Assembly: GCA_030837085.1 (NCBI GenBank)
Contig: JAUPLE010000650.1
Coordinates: 1-40,456 of the forward strand
From: Acidobacteriota bacterium
GTDB taxonomy: Bacteria > Acidobacteriota > Aminicenantia > UBA2199
Direction of reading: 5' to 3'
DNA: 40,456 nt
Part shown: in pieces, positions 7,998 through 17,681 of the stretch
Layout of the letters: every line of letters starts with the position of its first letter
Numbering within the stretch: position 1 is the stretch's first letter
Notes under the pieces: model-generated
Told to the model about the DNA's origin: nothing
Databases searched by the model: none
Seen by the model: only the letters and a program-made list of their open reading frames with translations
Program-made: the position numbers and the translations under genes

Positions 7998-9695
7998 ATG
8001 TCCGATATTAAAAAAATTCTCTTAGCCCTAATGCCCTATTGGGACCCCCTGATCCCCCCCAATGGCATCGCCCACCTCAAACGATTTCTCCAGGACTACG
8101 GTTTCCAGGTGAAAACCGTAGATGTCATCCTACAAGAACCTTTTCAACAAATATACGATAGTTACTTCAAACTATTAAAAGAGTGGGTCCCGGAAGATCA
8201 CCAGGGGAATTTTTATAATATTGGACATGAGGTGCTGGAAAACCATCTGATGGCCCATTACAATTATACCGACGAGAAGAAATACCTGGAAGCGGTAAAA
8301 CAATTGGTATATAATACATATTACATTCATATCCAAGACAACCAGGTCTGTGCATTGAATCGATTAATGACTGAATTTTATGAAACCCTGGAAGCATACA
8401 TTCTGCGACTGGCGGCTGAAGAAAAGCCCGAGGTCCTGGGTTTAACCGCATATAGAGGCACACTACCGGCCTCGTTATTTGCTCTTAAAATCATTAAAAT
8501 AAATTATCCCCATATTAAAACAGTCATTGGAGGAGGTATTTTTACAGATACCCACGCCATCGGAACTCCCAATTTCGATACTCTTTTAGAATATTCCAAA
8601 GATTTTTTAGATAAAATCATTATCGGCCAGGGGGAACTATTATTTCTAAAATACCTGCAGGGTGAACTCCCCCCAACCCAACGAGTATATACGCGGGCAG
8701 ATATCAAAGGGGACATTTTAACGTTTCCCCATATGAAAATCCCCGACTTCTCCGATTTCGATTTCTCGAGATACCCTTACCTGACTGGCGCCGCTTCTGT
8801 TAGTTGCCCTTATGAATGCAGTTTCTGCGGCACTAGAATTTTTTGGGGAGAACATCGGGTAAAGGACCCTAAACAAACCGTCAGCGAAATGGTTGAGCTG
8901 CATAAATTATATGAACGCCAATTGTTTTTTATGACCGATGCGCTGTTAAATCCCATTGTGGGGGAACTAGCCGGGGGGTTTATTAAAAACAGCGCACCCA
9001 TTTACTATGACGCTTATTTCAGGGTAGACGAAGCAACCGCCAATATTGAAAATACTCTTTTGTGGAGGCGCGGGGGGTTATACAGGGTCCGGCTGGGAAC
9101 CGAAAGCGGGTCACAGCGGGTCCTGGATATGATGGGAAAACAAATCACCCCAGCCATGATAAAAGCCGCTGTCTCCAGCCTGGCCCTGGCCGGTATCAAA
9201 ACCACGACTTATTGGGTCATCGGCCACCCCGGAGAAACAGAGGAAGATTTCCAGGCAACCCTGGATCTTATCGAAGAACTCAAAGATGATATCTATCAAT
9301 CAGAACCCAACCCCTTTATATACCACTATTCACACCAGAGCAATTCCTCGCAATGGGAATCCCACCGTAAGCCGCTGTACCCTGACGATATCCAGGATAT
9401 CATGGTATTCAAAACCTGGACTTTGGATATAGAACCCCGGCGCGAAGAGGTCTACAGCAGGCTATATCGCTTCACACAGCACTGTAAAAAACTTGGCATC
9501 CCGAATCCCTACTCGCTGGGTGATTACCAAAAAGCAGAATTACGCTGGAAAAAATTACACCACAATGCCGTACCTTCCATAATGGATTTCCTTAGTAGGA
9601 AAAAAGAATATATCGATGAAAAGAAAAACGTGAAACTTCCAGTCGTTGCCGGGGCTGCCCGGGAAGATCGCACCTCTATTTCTTTCGAATTATAA
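7998..9695 (+). CDS. B12-binding-domain radical SAM protein (standalone)
   Basis: N-terminal LLALMPYWDPLIPPNGIAHLKRFLQDYGFQVKTVDV typical of B12-binding rSAM proteins; IGGGIFTDT...; rSAM motif CPYECSFC at 8805-8828; later TESGSQRVLDMMGKQ and GHPGETEEDFQATLDLI, typical of BchE-like/MTTase-like rSAM cores. RBS-like AAGGAG upstream. Confidence 0.88.
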   Translation: MSDIKKILLALMPYWDPLIPPNGIAHLKRFLQDYGFQVKTVDVILQEPFQQIYDSYFKLLKEWVPEDHQGNFYNIGHEVLENHLMAHYNYTDEKKYLEAVKQLVYNTYYIHIQDNQVCALNRLMTEFYETLEAYILRLAAEEKPEVLGLTAYRGTLPASLFALKIIKINYPHIKTVIGGGIFTDTHAIGTPNFDTLLEYSKDFLDKIIIGQGELLFLKYLQGELPPTQRVYTRADIKGDILTFPHMKIPDFSDFDFSRYPYLTGAASVSCPYECSFCGTRIFWGEHRVKDPKQTVSEMVELHKLYERQLFFMTDALLNPIVGELAGGFIKNSAPIYYDAYFRVDEATANIENTLLWRRGGLYRVRLGTESGSQRVLDMMGKQITPAMIKAAVSSLALAGIKTTTYWVIGHPGETEEDFQATLDLIEELKDDIYQSEPNPFIYHYSHQSNSSQWESHRKPLYPDDIQDIMVFKTWTLDIEPRREEVYSRLYRFTQHCKKLGIPNPYSLGDYQKAELRWKKLHHNAVPSIMDFLSRKKEYIDEKKNVKLPVVAGAAREDRTSISFEL

Positions 9696-9723
9696 TATAA
9701 GATTTTTAATATCCGGTAGTAGT

Positions 9724-9744
9724 CGTTCACCGTTCACCGTTTAC
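9724..9744 (+). repeat. Heptanucleotide tandem repeat (cgttcac cgttcac cgtttac) in the rSAM-PKS intergenic region
   Basis: Three 7-bp units in register. Confidence 0.6.
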
Positions 9745-9786
9745 CATTTTCAATATTTTTCAGAAGACAAATTCGAGGAGATCAAG

Positions 9787-12700
9787 ATGAGCAGTAATGA
9801 AAACAATATCCACAGGACAGGCTTGGAGATAGCAGTAATCGGTATGGCGTTGAGATTCCCCGACGCCGCTAATATCCATGAATTCTGGCATAACCTGGTA
9901 AATGGCAAGGAATCCGTTTCCATCATCCCCGATGAACAACTGGAAAAGTTGGGAATAAAAGCCTCGCAGCTAAACAACCCCAATTATGTGAAAACAAAGA
10001 CGTACCCTAAAAATAAAGAGTATTTTGATGCATCCTTCTTCGGTTTTACTCCCCAGGAGGCCGAATTTATGCATCCACAGACACGTCTCTTTTTCGAATG
10101 CACCTGGGAAGCGTTAGAGGATGCCGGCTATGACCCGGAAACCTATGAAGGTTCAATCGGCCTTTATGCAGGTGGGACTACCAGCTTTTTCTGGGAAGCG
10201 CTTTTTCATCTGCGGGAAAAACACCGGGATGAAGTAGGGAATAATCTAAGCATGCATCTTTACGAAAAAGATTTCATGTGTTCCCAAATCGCTTATAACT
10301 TGAATTTAAAAGGGGCATGTGCATCGGTTCATACCGCATGCTCAACATCCCTGGTATCCATTTACCTGGCCTGCCGGGCATTGTTAATGGGGGAAAGCGA
10401 CATGGTGTTGGCAGGGGGCGCCTGTATAGATGCGTCCCCCCAATGTGGCTATTTGTACCAGGAAGGCATGATCCTATCGCCGGACGGTCACTGCCGAACC
10501 TTTGACGCTAAATCCAAAGGAACCATCCCGGGAAACGGTGTGGGTATCGTATTACTCAAGCGCCTGAAAACAGCGCTTGCGGATAGAGATCATATATACG
10601 CGATTATCAAAGGAGCCGCTATCGATAACGACGGTAGGAGAAAAGTCGGCTACCGGGCCCCCAGTATCGAAGGGCAAGCAGACGCCATCCGGGCAGCCCA
10701 ACGAATGGCGCGTGTTGAACCGGAATCCATTTCCTACATCGAAACCCACGGCACCGGCACCATCCTGGGCGACCCCGTCGAAATGGCAGGCCTTAAACTC
10801 GCTTTTCCCGCGACTAAAAAAAAATTCTGCGCCATCGGTTCCGTTAAAACCAATATCGGGCACCTGGACACAGCCGCGGGTGTCGCCGGTTTTATTAAAA
10901 CCGTTTTAGCTCTTAAACACCGCTTAATCCCCCCCAGTTTAAATTTCGAATCGCCCAACCCAAAACTCGATCTTGACAATAGCCCATTCTATGTAAATAC
11001 AATCCCCAAAAAATGGGAAAACCATGGTTTTCCCTTACGGGCAGGGGTCAGTTCCTTCGGGGCCGGGGGCACCAATGCCCATGTTATCCTGGAGGAAGCG
11101 CCGCAGCCGGTGCAATCCCCGGAAAATAAACATTGGAAGCTCCTGCTTTTTTCTACGAAAACCAGCTCCGCTTTGGATAAAATGACGACCCATTTCGCGG
11201 CGTTCTTAAAGCAAAATCCCGGTATTAATTTGTCCGACGCCGCCTATACACTGCAAATAGGCAGGGGCGCGTTTCAATACAGGAAAATGCTCGTATGCGC
11301 GGACTGCGTCGACGCCATTGAGGTTTTATCCTCCGCCGATTCCCGAAAAGTGAAAACCGGCATGGCAAAAAATACCACGCCTGCCATCGTGTTTATGTTT
11401 CCCGGTTTAGGCGCCCAATATGTAAATATGGGGTTGGAACTGTTCCGGGGGGAACCTGTTTTCCAGGAAGCCATAAACCGCTGTTTCGAAATTTTAAAAC
11501 CCCTGGGTTACGATTTAAATGAAATACTCTATCCTTCCTTCGAGGAGGATAACCGGGTCAATAATTCCTATAAGCCCAATATTAACCAATTCGACATTGC
11601 TCAATTGGTGGTTTTCACCATTGAATATTCCCTGGCGAAACTATTAATAGCCTGGGGAATCACCCCGTATGCCATGATCGGCTACAGTTTTGGGGAATAT
11701 GCCGCCGCCTGTATCTCCGGGGTAATTTCCCTGGAAGACGCCCTGAAATTGATAACAACCAGGGGAAAGTTGATCGAACAAACGCCCCCGGGCGCCATGT
11801 TAAGCATACCCCTGCCGATAAACCAGGTAACGCCTTTGCTCAATAATCGCCTCTCCATTGCCATCGATAACGGAGATTCGACCGTCTTATCCGGCGCAGT
11901 CGAGGACATTGCCGTCTTTGAAAGGGATATGCAAACCAGGAAACTGGTTTGTGTACGTTTAAAGGGTGCATATGCCCTCCATTCGACTCTAATGAAACCG
12001 ATTTCAACGGAATTTACAGCCACTGTGGAGCAGGTGACATTAAAGCAGCCTGGAATCCCCTATATTTCCAATGTAACAGGTGATTGGCTTACCCCCGCGG
12101 AAGCGCTAAACCCGGCATATTGGTCCACCCATCTACTGGAAACTGTTCACTTTGCCGGAGGTGTCAAAAAACTCCTGGACGAACCCTCGGCGCTGTTTGT
12201 CGAAATAGGGCCCGGACGGGACTTATGCTCACTGGTTAAACGCTATTTCCCCGGTGAATCCGCCCCAAAAACATACAATATGATACGAACTCCGCAAGAA
12301 AACGCCGGAGACATTTATTATTTATTAAACAGGGTCGGGCAATTGTGGCTTCAAGGGGTAAAAATCGATTGGCGCCATTTTCATAAAGATGAAAAAAGAT
12401 TTCATATCCCCTTGCCCACTTATCCCTTTGAAGGACAATATTATTGGTATGAAGAGAACGTCTTTGCTAAAGGGGCAGACAAGATTTTAGACGATAACCG
12501 CATACATAAACAACCGGATATGGCGGATTGGTTTTATGTCCCTTCCTGGACACGTTCAGTATTGCCGCAGACCACCGCTGCTCTCGATTCACCCACGGCG
12601 CCCGGGGCAAAGGAAACCCCGTCTAGCTCATATCAATTGGTCTTTAGCCATGAAAATCATTTTGCCTCTGAATTGGACCAAAGGTTGAGACAAAATAATC

Positions 12701-15264
12701 CCCATATCATTACCGTAAGAAAAGGGTTTTCCTTTAATAAAATTGATAACCGGGAATATATTATTAATCCCCGGCAAAGTAGTGATTACGATGAACTATT
12801 CTCTAACCTCCGCAGCCAGGGACAATTGCCCCGGCAAATACTCCATTTATGGTGTATTACCGGCGCTAATGCCGATCAGGAAGAACCGGCCAGCGATTTC
12901 GAAAAGCTCCAGGATATCGGGTTTTACAGTCTTCTCTACCTGGCTAAGTCGATCGGTAAACAGAAACTGGTCGCCGATATTCGTATCGAAGTGGTATCCG
13001 ATAACATTCAAAAGGTAACCGGCGGGGAAACGATATGTCCCGGGAAGGCAACGGTTCTGGGACCGGTGAAAGTTATCCCGCAAGAATATCCCTATATCAT
13101 TTGTCGCAGTATCGATATTGAAATGCCGGAACCCGGAGACCCACATGAAGAGATGCTCATCCGACAGTTAATCGAGGAATTTGCGGCAGACCCTGCCGAC
13201 ACAGCCATCGCTTATCGCAACAATTATCGTTGGGTGCAGGCATTTCAACCTGTTCGTTTGTCGCCGCCCCAGGGTACCCCTACCCCGCCTTTAAGGCCGG
13301 GGGGCGTTTACTTAATTACCGGTGGACTCGGCAATATCGGGTTTTCATTGGCCAGGTACCTGGTAGAAAGCAGCCGGGCCAAATTAATATTAATCGGACG
13401 TACAGCCATTCCTCCCGAAGAGGAGTGGAATTCGGTAAAAGAAGAAAACCTTAAAGATAAAATCGAAAAGCTTCGCCAATTGAAAACCATGGGCGCGGAA
13501 ATGCTTATCTTTAGCGTCGATGTAGCCCATAAAGAATCCATGCAAGCCGTGGTAAATAAAGCCGAAAAAAAATTGGGGCCGGTTAATGGTGTAATTCATG
13601 CCGCGGGAAGGGTGGACGCCGAATTATTTCAAGCCATCGCTGCCATTAGCCGGGAAAAATGCAGCGCCCATTTTCTCCCCAAAGTATGTGGAATCCAGGT
13701 TTTGAAGGAAATCTTCCAGGGAAAAGAATTGGACTTCTGTCTGCTGGTATCATCGTTATCGCCCATCCTGGGAGGACTGGGTTTTGTAGCTTATGCAGCG
13801 GCCAATCTTTTCCTGGACGCCTTTGTTCATCAGTTTAACCGGGAAAATCCCCAGGGCCAGGGTTGGCTCTGCGTCAATTGGGCGGATTGGCAATTCGGGG
13901 AAATTACCAACGCAGGTTCCGCATTAGGGGCGTCCGCCATTGAATTGTCCATTACCCCCGGGCAGGGCATTGCTACTTTTCAACGTATCTTAAACAATTA
14001 TCATCTCCAGCAGATCATTGTTTCTGCCGGTCGCTTGCAAGACAGGATCGATCAATGGGTAAAACTAAAATCCCTGCGCCAGGAGGATGATACCACTGTC
14101 AAGCAGTCTTCTCCAATAGTTGCAAGACCCGATTTGTTGAGTCCGTATGTACCTTCACGGGACCCACTGGAAAAGAGCCTGGCGGATATCTGGCAAGGTT
14201 TTTTTGGTCTTGACCGGATCGGTATCCAGGATAATTTTTTCGAGTTGGGAGGAGATTCATTAAAAGCTATCACCGTTATTGCAAAGGTTCATAAAAAATT
14301 GAATATTACCATACCCCTGGCAGAATTCTTCAATAGGCCCACCATTGAAAAACTGGCAGATTTCCTGCGCAATGACGATAATCAAAGTTTGGCTCTTCCT
14401 GTGAACGAAGAAAATTTAGTCCTTTTGAAAAAAGGCGCTGATAACGCCGATCATTTTTTCTTTATCCATGACGGCACCGGTGACGCCGATGTTTATATCG
14501 ATTTATGCAACCAGGTGAATACAGGAATTAATTATTGGGGAATCCGGGCGGATCGGTTGCAAAATTATACTCCCTGTGATTTCGATATCGAACAAGGGGC
14601 AGCAAAATACATTGAAAAAATTAAAAAGATTCAACCCAATGGGCCGTATTCACTGGGTGGTTGGTCTTTTGGAGGTATTGTTGCTTTTGAAGTGGTCAGA
14701 CAGTTGGAGAATATGCACGAGTCCATTAAACATTTTGCCTTGATTGACCCGGTGACTCCACCCCAAGCTTCGCAGGGGGAATACAGGCCTTTTACGGTAG
14801 AATCGGAGTTACGTTATCTGGCTTATTTCCTGCAGGGGGTCGCCGATGAAATATCCAAAAAGATACATGAGGGAAAAATAACTGGATTAAAGCAGTTTTG
14901 GCCTGTTGTTTTGGAATACCTGGGGGATATTCATTTCGATATTGAAACAATTAAAAGCGCCATTCCCGGGACTATTATGAGGGCCATAGCCAATTTTGAT
15001 CGTTCGGATATAGGCAAGTTGATATATTATACTAATGCCATCAGGAGTTTCAGCCAGTCATTGGATTATTATAGTCCAAAGAATAAAATACAAACGCCAA
15101 TTCATTATTTTGGCGCCAGTGAATCCAGGGAATCGGAAGAGTTCAATAGGGAAGGATGGAACGGTTATAGTAGTCAGCCCATTGTGTTTTATGAAATTCC
15201 CGGCGATCATTTTACCATATTAAAATTGCCGGAGGTCGCCGGGTTGGCAAAAGTTTTTGCTTGA
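9787..15264 (+). CDS. Type I PKS with terminal thioesterase: KS-AT-KR-T-TE
   Basis: ORF-track start at 9646 overlaps the upstream gene; the better start is ATG 9787 (MSSNENNIHRTGLEIAVIGMALRFP) preceded by GAGGAG. KS TACSTS, ETHGTGT, KTNIGHLD; AT FPGLGAQY and GYSFGEY; KR GVYLITGGLGNIG and SSLSPILGGLGFVAYAAAN; T DNFFELGGDSLK; TE GGWSFGG. Confidence 0.93.
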   Translation: MSSNENNIHRTGLEIAVIGMALRFPDAANIHEFWHNLVNGKESVSIIPDEQLEKLGIKASQLNNPNYVKTKTYPKNKEYFDASFFGFTPQEAEFMHPQTRLFFECTWEALEDAGYDPETYEGSIGLYAGGTTSFFWEALFHLREKHRDEVGNNLSMHLYEKDFMCSQIAYNLNLKGACASVHTACSTSLVSIYLACRALLMGESDMVLAGGACIDASPQCGYLYQEGMILSPDGHCRTFDAKSKGTIPGNGVGIVLLKRLKTALADRDHIYAIIKGAAIDNDGRRKVGYRAPSIEGQADAIRAAQRMARVEPESISYIETHGTGTILGDPVEMAGLKLAFPATKKKFCAIGSVKTNIGHLDTAAGVAGFIKTVLALKHRLIPPSLNFESPNPKLDLDNSPFYVNTIPKKWENHGFPLRAGVSSFGAGGTNAHVILEEAPQPVQSPENKHWKLLLFSTKTSSALDKMTTHFAAFLKQNPGINLSDAAYTLQIGRGAFQYRKMLVCADCVDAIEVLSSADSRKVKTGMAKNTTPAIVFMFPGLGAQYVNMGLELFRGEPVFQEAINRCFEILKPLGYDLNEILYPSFEEDNRVNNSYKPNINQFDIAQLVVFTIEYSLAKLLIAWGITPYAMIGYSFGEYAAACISGVISLEDALKLITTRGKLIEQTPPGAMLSIPLPINQVTPLLNNRLSIAIDNGDSTVLSGAVEDIAVFERDMQTRKLVCVRLKGAYALHSTLMKPISTEFTATVEQVTLKQPGIPYISNVTGDWLTPAEALNPAYWSTHLLETVHFAGGVKKLLDEPSALFVEIGPGRDLCSLVKRYFPGESAPKTYNMIRTPQENAGDIYYLLNRVGQLWLQGVKIDWRHFHKDEKRFHIPLPTYPFEGQYYWYEENVFAKGADKILDDNRIHKQPDMADWFYVPSWTRSVLPQTTAALDSPTAPGAKETPSSSYQLVFSHENHFASELDQRLRQNNPHIITVRKGFSFNKIDNREYIINPRQSSDYDELFSNLRSQGQLPRQILHLWCITGANADQEEPASDFEKLQDIGFYSLLYLAKSIGKQKLVADIRIEVVSDNIQKVTGGETICPGKATVLGPVKVIPQEYPYIICRSIDIEMPEPGDPHEEMLIRQLIEEFAADPADTAIAYRNNYRWVQAFQPVRLSPPQGTPTPPLRPGGVYLITGGLGNIGFSLARYLVESSRAKLILIGRTAIPPEEEWNSVKEENLKDKIEKLRQLKTMGAEMLIFSVDVAHKESMQAVVNKAEKKLGPVNGVIHAAGRVDAELFQAIAAISREKCSAHFLPKVCGIQVLKEIFQGKELDFCLLVSSLSPILGGLGFVAYAAANLFLDAFVHQFNRENPQGQGWLCVNWADWQFGEITNAGSALGASAIELSITPGQGIATFQRILNNYHLQQIIVSAGRLQDRIDQWVKLKSLRQEDDTTVKQSSPIVARPDLLSPYVPSRDPLEKSLADIWQGFFGLDRIGIQDNFFELGGDSLKAITVIAKVHKKLNITIPLAEFFNRPTIEKLADFLRNDDNQSLALPVNEENLVLLKKGADNADHFFFIHDGTGDADVYIDLCNQVNTGINYWGIRADRLQNYTPCDFDIEQGAAKYIEKIKKIQPNGPYSLGGWSFGGIVAFEVVRQLENMHESIKHFALIDPVTPPQASQGEYRPFTVESELRYLAYFLQGVADEISKKIHEGKITGLKQFWPVVLEYLGDIHFDIETIKSAIPGTIMRAIANFDRSDIGKLIYYTNAIRSFSQSLDYYSPKNKIQTPIHYFGASESRESEEFNREGWNGYSSQPIVFYEIPGDHFTILKLPEVAGLAKVFA

Positions 15265-15289
15265 AAAAAACTTGATAAAGTTATATAAT
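15261..15289 (+). promoter_or_regulatory. Sigma70-like promoter (TTGAAA-N17-TATAAT)
   Basis: TTGAAA 15261-15266 overlaps the PKS stop codon; 17-nt spacer; TATAAT 15284-15289; 26 nt before ATG 15316. Confidence 0.65.
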
Positions 15290-15315
15290 CCCCCAAAAAT
15301 ACAAGGAGAAAGAAT

Positions 15316-15798
15316 ATGAAACGATTCATGTTGGGTATGATGTTTATCGTATTGGGTTTTGTGTTGGTTTTTGGCGAGACATACGAGCATAAAGAGGGTG
15401 GGTTATCCATCTGGTTCCCTGACACCTGGAAAATAAAGGCCGAGGAAAATGTCCTGGAAGCGGATGCGCCGGATGAGGATGCCTATGTGCAATTATTAAT
15501 GTTGGAAGACGTAGAGACAATGGAAACAGCCATTGATGCGCTGGTTGAGGAATTGGCCCCCATTGTTAAGAACTTCAAATTAACCACGGAGGGACAGGAA
15601 GAAAAATTCAACGGATTGAATTTTTATCTTGTCGAAGGTGAAGGCATGGTCGAGGGAGTGAAGATGGGAGTATCTGTTGTTTTAATTGCAACGCCCAAAG
15701 AGCAAATCGGCATGATGACTTTACTGTGTCCCGAGGTAGTATATAAGAAATACGAAAAAGATTTTGAGAAAATCATAAAGAACATAAAAGCGATTTAA
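15316..15798 (+). CDS. Small secreted protein with N-terminal signal peptide, unknown function
   Basis: RBS AAGGAGAAAG; hydrophobic N-terminus MKRFMLGMMFIVLGFVLVFG; body ...GLSIWFPDTWKIKAEENVLEADAPDEDAYVQLLMLED... Confidence 0.75.
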   Translation: MKRFMLGMMFIVLGFVLVFGETYEHKEGGLSIWFPDTWKIKAEENVLEADAPDEDAYVQLLMLEDVETMETAIDALVEELAPIVKNFKLTTEGQEEKFNGLNFYLVEGEGMVEGVKMGVSVVLIATPKEQIGMMTLLCPEVVYKKYEKDFEKIIKNIKAI

Positions 15799-15891
15799 GG
15801 GAAACAAATTTTGCCTGTTCCCTTCCGCACTTCCGTTCCACCTATTGGCGTTGATTAATATAATCCGATCAAAGATTAATATGAAGTGAGG

Positions 15892-16101
15892 GATGTCTAC
15901 CAAGCGCTGAGGGATGTTTGCCAAGCAGTGAGGAATGTTTTCCAAGCACTTAACGATGTTTACTGAGCACTGAGGAATGTTTAGTAAGCACTTAATGATG
16001 TTTACCAAGCGCTGAGGAATGTTTAGTAAGCACTTAACGATGTTTACCAAGCACTAAGGAATGGGTAATCAGCACTAAATGATGTTTAATAATCGCTGAG
16101 T
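15892..16101. repeat. Tandem array of ten 21-bp units, with flanking degenerate copies
   Basis: Consensus (g/a)atgttta(c)caagc(g/a)ct(gagg/taac). Units start at 15892, 15913, 15934, 15955, 15976, 15997, 16018, 16039, 16060 and 16081 with exact 21-bp spacing. Alternating gagg/taa(c/t) junctions give a 42-bp higher-order unit (15976-16017 vs 16018-16059 nearly identical). Confidence 0.9.
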
Positions 16102-16230
16102 AGTGATGAATAAAACCTTTTCAATGTCCCAGGACAACAAATCTCTCTTTCCAAATACCCAACCACCCAATCATTCAAGTAAAGCGGATAAACCAATCAG
16201 TGATAAGCTGGATAATCTGTGTACGTACGT

Positions 16231-16277
16231 TTTTTTTCGCGGTCCTTCGCGTTCTTCGCGGCTAAAAAAAATTTTTC
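16231..16277. repeat. GC-rich CTTCGCG-type repetitive element in the intergenic region
   Basis: ttttcgcggtccttcgcgttcttcgcggctaaaaaaaattttt: internal ttcgcg repeats followed by an A-tract/T-tract. Confidence 0.4.
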
Positions 16278-16360
16278 TCTAAACTTTTGAAACAAAAAAT
16301 GTTATACTTACGTATAATTAATCTTACTTAAACGATAATGAGGAAAATTGGAGATAACGA

Positions 16361-17656
16361 ATGCCCAATAACAAAAGTAAAAAGAGTATGTCAAAGAAGA
16401 AAAAATATTTCCTGGTCATTGGAGGGATCGTACTGCTGCTGATTTTAAGAACCGCCTTTTGCGGTAAGAAGAACCCACCCGTCATAGTCCAGACGGAAAA
16501 AGTCACAAAACGTACTATTACCCAGATCGTGACCGCTACCGGCAAAATCAACCCGGTCAATCAAGTGGTCATCACCCCTGAAGTAACAGGCGAAATTGTA
16601 TCCCTACCCGTCAAAGAAGGAGACGCCGTCCAAAAAGGTCAGTTGCTGATCAAAATAAAACCCGATACTTATTTAGCGCAAAGAGAGCGCGCCAAAGCCA
16701 ACCTGGATTCAGCCCGGGCCAACCTGAAAATGAGAAAAGTCGAGCTCACCTATATCCAGGCCGAATACGACCGCGCCCAGAACTTATTAAAAAACGGCGT
16801 GGCCAACCAGCAGCAAATGGAAAAAGCCCAATCGGACCTCTCCTCCACCCAGGCCCAAATAGAAGCCCTGAACGCCGCGGTTTCCCAGGCTGAGGCGGCG
16901 CTCAAAGAAGCCGACGAAAGCCTGTACAAAACCACCATCTATTCACCCATGGACGGCACCGTAAGCCAACTCAATGTCGAGCTGGGCGAACGCATCCTGG
17001 GCAGCGGGTTTTCCCAGGGAACCAACCTCATGACCGTGGCCGATTTGAACCAGATGGAAGCCGTGATAGAAGTAGATGAAAACGATGTGGTCCTGGTCTC
17101 CGTGGGCGACAAAGCCAAAATCCAGATCGATGCCTTTAAAGACAAAACCTTCACCGGGACTGTATCACAAATCGGCAACAGCGCCAAAAGCGTCGGCGAA
17201 GGCACCCAGGAAGTGGTCGTTAATTTCGAAATCAAGATCGCCCTGGACAAGGCCGGCGAAGCGGTCCGGCCGGGAATGTCCTGCAACGCCGACATCGAAA
17301 CCGAAACCCGGACCAATGTACTTTCCGTCCCCATCATGAGCGTCACCGCCCGCTCCCCTGAAGAAAAGAAAAAAGAAGAAACAGGAGAAGCAGGCGGCGA
17401 TACCCAGGTCTTAGCCGTCCAGAAAGCAAAAGCCCGCAATAAACCGCAAGAAGTCGTCTTCACCGTCAAAGATCAAAAAGCCCTTATGAAACCCGTAAAA
17501 ACCGGGATCAGCGACGACACCTATATCGAAGTCAGCAGTGGCTTAAACGAAGGCGAGGAAGTGGTCAGCGGCTCCTATAAAGCAATCTCCAAAGAACTCG
17601 ACGACGGTACAAAAGTGCAGGTTAAAAATGAAGAAAAAGGGACAAAAAAGCAATAA
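16361..17656 (+). CDS. HlyD/MacA-like periplasmic adaptor (membrane fusion protein)
   Basis: N-terminal TM (YFLVIGGIVLLLILRTAFC), barrel-sandwich/hairpin sequence GEIVSLPVKEGDAVQKGQLLIKI, coiled coil, VRPGMSCNADIET; followed by ABC genes. Confidence 0.9.
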   Translation: MPNNKSKKSMSKKKKYFLVIGGIVLLLILRTAFCGKKNPPVIVQTEKVTKRTITQIVTATGKINPVNQVVITPEVTGEIVSLPVKEGDAVQKGQLLIKIKPDTYLAQRERAKANLDSARANLKMRKVELTYIQAEYDRAQNLLKNGVANQQQMEKAQSDLSSTQAQIEALNAAVSQAEAALKEADESLYKTTIYSPMDGTVSQLNVELGERILGSGFSQGTNLMTVADLNQMEAVIEVDENDVVLVSVGDKAKIQIDAFKDKTFTGTVSQIGNSAKSVGEGTQEVVVNFEIKIALDKAGEAVRPGMSCNADIETETRTNVLSVPIMSVTARSPEEKKKEETGEAGGDTQVLAVQKAKARNKPQEVVFTVKDQKALMKPVKTGISDDTYIEVSSGLNEGEEVVSGSYKAISKELDDGTKVQVKNEEKGTKKQ

Positions 17657-17681
17657 TTGACCCTTACAGGATCAGGCCAAT

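Noticed and set aside
9646-9786. N-terminal extension of the PKS from the ORF track (MPGLPGKIAPLF...)
   Set aside because: Overlaps the rSAM gene and lacks a good RBS; ATG 9787 with GAGGAG directly precedes the KS domain.
15721-16050. 109-aa minus-strand ORF with LVNIxKCLxNIPQ repeats
   Set aside because: Its C-terminal part overlaps the end of the 15316 gene and the rest is a by-product of the 21-bp array; no RBS or known family. Treated as repeat DNA, not a gene.
15892-16101. Possible CRISPR array
   Set aside because: Units are head-to-tail 21-bp imperfect repeats with no unique spacers, and no cas genes are visible.
16939-17469. 176-aa minus-strand ORF opposite the adaptor gene
   Set aside because: Antisense to a clear HlyD-like CDS; Ser/Thr-rich shadow ORF with no recognisable family.
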